A DNA stretch of 34,582 bases, from the NCBI GenBank assembly GCA_020634935.1, contig JACKAT010000058.1, positions 1-34,582 of the forward strand, given 5' to 3'. Position numbers and translations under genes: made by a program. How positions within the stretch are numbered: the stretch's first letter is position 1; each line of letters starts with the position of its first letter. Positions 32,957 through 34,582 of the stretch are shown here, in pieces. Under the pieces are notes generated by a model. The model was not told the DNA's origin. It searched no databases and saw only the letters and a list, made by a program, of their open reading frames with translations. This DNA comes from Anaerolineales bacterium (GTDB lineage Bacteria > Chloroflexota > Anaerolineae > 4572-78 > J111).

Positions 32957-33090
32957 TAGGACTTACGCAGTTGGGTATAACGAACGAGGTGACAGTCACT
33001 TTTGGCCGAAAATGAACGTCTGTTTAGCCCAAACAGGTCGATTTATCACACCCCAGTGACGGTCACCTTTTGAACTGCGTAACTCATATA
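32957..33090 (+). mobile_element. MITE-like element, copy C
   Basis: This 134-base copy has the same ends (TAGGACTTACGCAGTT and AACTGCGTAACTCATATA) as copies A and B, with internal GTGACAGTCAC and GTGACGGTCAC. It inserted eight bases upstream of the phosphatase-fold gene start, so it now occupies that gene's ribosome-site/promoter zone. Confidence 0.8.
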
Positions 33091-33304
33091 ATGGTCAATA
33101 AAACGAGTCAATAAAAAATTATACCAGGCTTGCAACTGTTCAGCTATTCCAGGGTGAATTATAAGCTTAACTTTGCTCGGTTAAAAGTCTTAGAGTATTA
33201 TTTCGCGTTTGAGGGTCATTTTTGGAAATTTAGTTAAAGCTGTGTAACATGCAGCGATATTGTCAGAAGCCGAACACTTTGGCCTATTAAGATTGGGTAA
33301 CTCA

Positions 33305-33384
33305 GGTGACTGGCACTTTTGCTGAAATTGAGAATATTGAGGGCAATACCACTCGGTGACTACCACGACGAAGTGCCAGTCACC
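33305..33384. repeat. Separated 14-bp inverted repeat
   Basis: GGTGACTGGCACTT (33305-33318) is the perfect complement of AAGTGCCAGTCACC (33371-33384), separated by 52 bases. The arms resemble the GTGACAGTCAC boxes inside the MITE family, so this may be a diverged relative element. Confidence 0.65.
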
Positions 33385-33514
33385 GGTCTGCTGAATAAAT
33401 ACAAAATTTGTATAAATTTGCCTTAATTATAAGATTTTGTACACTAAACAAACATTTTTATTAGTATTGTGACTTGTAACAATTCCAGCGTCAATCTTAT
33501 TGGCAAAAACGCTT

Positions 33515-33520
33515 TATAAT
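33515..33520 (+). promoter_or_regulatory. Candidate -10 box for the final gene
   Basis: A perfect TATAAT sits 73 bases before ATG 33594. There is no good -35 at the right distance (GTCAATC is in place), so it might need an activator or an alternative sigma factor. Confidence 0.3.
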
Positions 33521-33593
33521 CAATAGTTTAGAAGAAGACATATTTTGGGACGAATATTCTTCTCAATTTAATGGGAGCGATGGGATTAAAACC

Positions 33594-34582
33594 ATGGAAG
33601 GAAATGTAGCTGAATTAGAACGTCGTTATAAAACTTTGCTCAGAGATTATCAAGCGGGCCGAGTTGATGAAACCACGTTCATCTCAGAAGTAGACAAGCT
33701 CCAATTTAAGGACGATTGGGGTAGATATTGGATGCTCGGCGCGCAAACCGGCGAATGGCATTACTACGACGGGCAAGCCTGGCACCGCGCCGATCCCCGT
33801 GAGGCCGACAAACTACCTTTTCTCGATAGCGATGGCCGCTACTGGCAAAAAGGTATCAAAAGCGGTGATTGGTACTATTATGAAGCTGCCACCGGTGAGT
33901 GGGTCAAACCCAACGATGGCGGCATGCCCGGCTCATTTGCGCCGGCTGCTCAGCCCGATCAGTGGCCGGGAGCCCAAACTTTTGCCGGGGGAGCCGCCGC
34001 CGGCGCCGCTGTTGCGGCGGGGCAGGTTGACTCCCAGCTTTATCAAGACGATGACGGGCGCTATTGGGCTATGGGCGCTAAATCGAACAGTTGGTACTTT
34101 TACGATCAAGACGGGTGGCATCCGGCCGACGAGTTTCAAGCCCGAACCGGCTCTCGCGCCGCCCAACCGCAATTTTATACGCCCCAACAACAGACAAGCC
34201 CTTACCAGCCGGCCCCGGACTCGCGCGCGGCTCAAGTTTATGGTGCGCCACCGGCCCAAGGTTACGCCCCTCAACCCCAATATCCCGTTTACCAACCAGC
34301 CGCGGCCTACGCCCAACCGGCTCCACCCGCGTCAGCCCCTGGCGGCGATTGGTACTATCACGATGGCAAACAGTGGCTAAAGTACTCCTCCGGTGAACCG
34401 GCTGAAGGGCCTGTGCCTGATGTCGGCACGATGCCGGATCAAAAAGCCGAAGAGATAGTTAAGACGCCGGGGAGAACTGAAGCGAAAGCCGGCAAAAAGA
34501 GCGAGACGGTTGTAGCCGAATTTTTCGACGATGATGATGATGAAGATATCGAAGTCGTTGATGTGGAGGTCATTCCGGTTTA
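33594..34582 (+). CDS. Repeated Trp/Tyr-motif protein with acidic tail, truncated at window end
   Basis: From ATG 33594 the frame stays open to the window end (329 complete codons, then TA, which could be the first two bases of a stop). Residues 1-36 are a short helical segment (ELERRYKTLLRDYQAGRV). Three related units follow at about 40-64, 79-104 and 151-176, each with a GRYW core, a Gly, and a W-Y/F-Y-Y stretch ending in W, plus a partial unit at 250-263. The middle is Ala/Gln/Pro/Tyr-rich and low complexity. The end is strongly acidic (FFDDDDDEDIEVV). There is no signal peptide or transmembrane helix. I do not recognise a named family; the units could be small beta modules that bind a partner. 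Function is unknown. Confidence 0.85.
   Translation, partial: MEGNVAELERRYKTLLRDYQAGRVDETTFISEVDKLQFKDDWGRYWMLGAQTGEWHYYDGQAWHRADPREADKLPFLDSDGRYWQKGIKSGDWYYYEAATGEWVKPNDGGMPGSFAPAAQPDQWPGAQTFAGGAAAGAAVAAGQVDSQLYQDDDGRYWAMGAKSNSWYFYDQDGWHPADEFQARTGSRAAQPQFYTPQQQTSPYQPAPDSRAAQVYGAPPAQGYAPQPQYPVYQPAAAYAQPAPPASAPGGDWYYHDGKQWLKYSSGEPAEGPVPDVGTMPDQKAEEIVKTPGRTEAKAGKKSETVVAEFFDDDDDEDIEVVDVEVIPV

Larger units (their letters stand above)
33091..33593. other. Intergenic region before the final gene
   Basis: No open frame of coding quality is visible in this AT-rich stretch. It holds the separated inverted repeat at 33305-33384 and a perfect TATAAT at 33515-33520. Confidence 0.55.

Noticed and set aside
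32949..32999. Upstream start for the phosphatase-fold gene
   Set aside because: These codons are mostly MITE sequence, and the signal-anchor helix begins at ATG 32948.

Overview
The window reads as chromosome of a bacterium that is most likely a member of the Chloroflexota, in or near the Anaerolineae. This is inference. It rests on the mix of families (an FtsA-like ATPase beside a membrane-anchored baseplate-J-like protein, Kai proteins outside a cyanobacterial gene context, a DUF389 protein with a Thr/Pro tail, a giant MBL-STAS-kinase-ATPase-TPR protein) and on many short interspersed repeats. No rRNA, tRNA or phylogenetic marker tree backs it up.

Left part, 1-6.7 kb, all minus strand: a truncated RsbW-type anti-sigma kinase, then an operon read alaS, FtsA/PilM-like ATPase, baseplate-J-like membrane protein, ruvX/yqgF.

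Centre, 6.8-18.7 kb, all plus strand: a clock-like signalling island. It opens with an Rcp1-type response regulator. Next comes a receiver-PAS protein whose C-terminus looks like the KaiA/RsbU fold. That gene overlaps kaiB by ATGA, and a double-domain kaiC with all three phosphorylation positions follows. After a 1-kb spacer holding a 20-21-bp tandem array and a MITE come five more two-component genes: receiver-PAS histidine kinase, hybrid kinase, PAS histidine kinase, second Rcp1-type regulator, second hybrid kinase. A second MITE copy in the opposite orientation closes this block. The simplest reading is a non-cyanobacterial KaiABC-like timing module whose KaiA-like part has a true receiver and a PAS domain in place of the KaiA pseudo-receiver, wired to local phosphorelay proteins. 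The cyclic behaviour itself cannot be seen from sequence.

Right part, 19-34.6 kb: an ABC-2 exporter pair (plus strand). Then on the minus strand come a UspA-DUF389 membrane protein with a decayed C-terminal extension, a nitrilase-family amidohydrolase, and the 1592-residue MBL-STAS-pseudokinase-AAA-TPR protein. Next are two tandem-repeat arrays (42 bp and 21 bp units). They are followed by a sugar cluster (phosphodiesterase/alkaline-phosphatase-fold membrane protein, RmlD, family-2 glycosyltransferase) and a third MITE copy. Last, on the plus strand, is an acidic-tailed protein with repeated Trp/Tyr motifs that reaches the window end.

The central genes probably work together as input (receiver, PAS), oscillator-like core (KaiA-like, KaiB, KaiC) and relay (kinases and stand-alone receivers). 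No DNA-binding output regulator of RpaA type is present in the window, so the output target is unknown.
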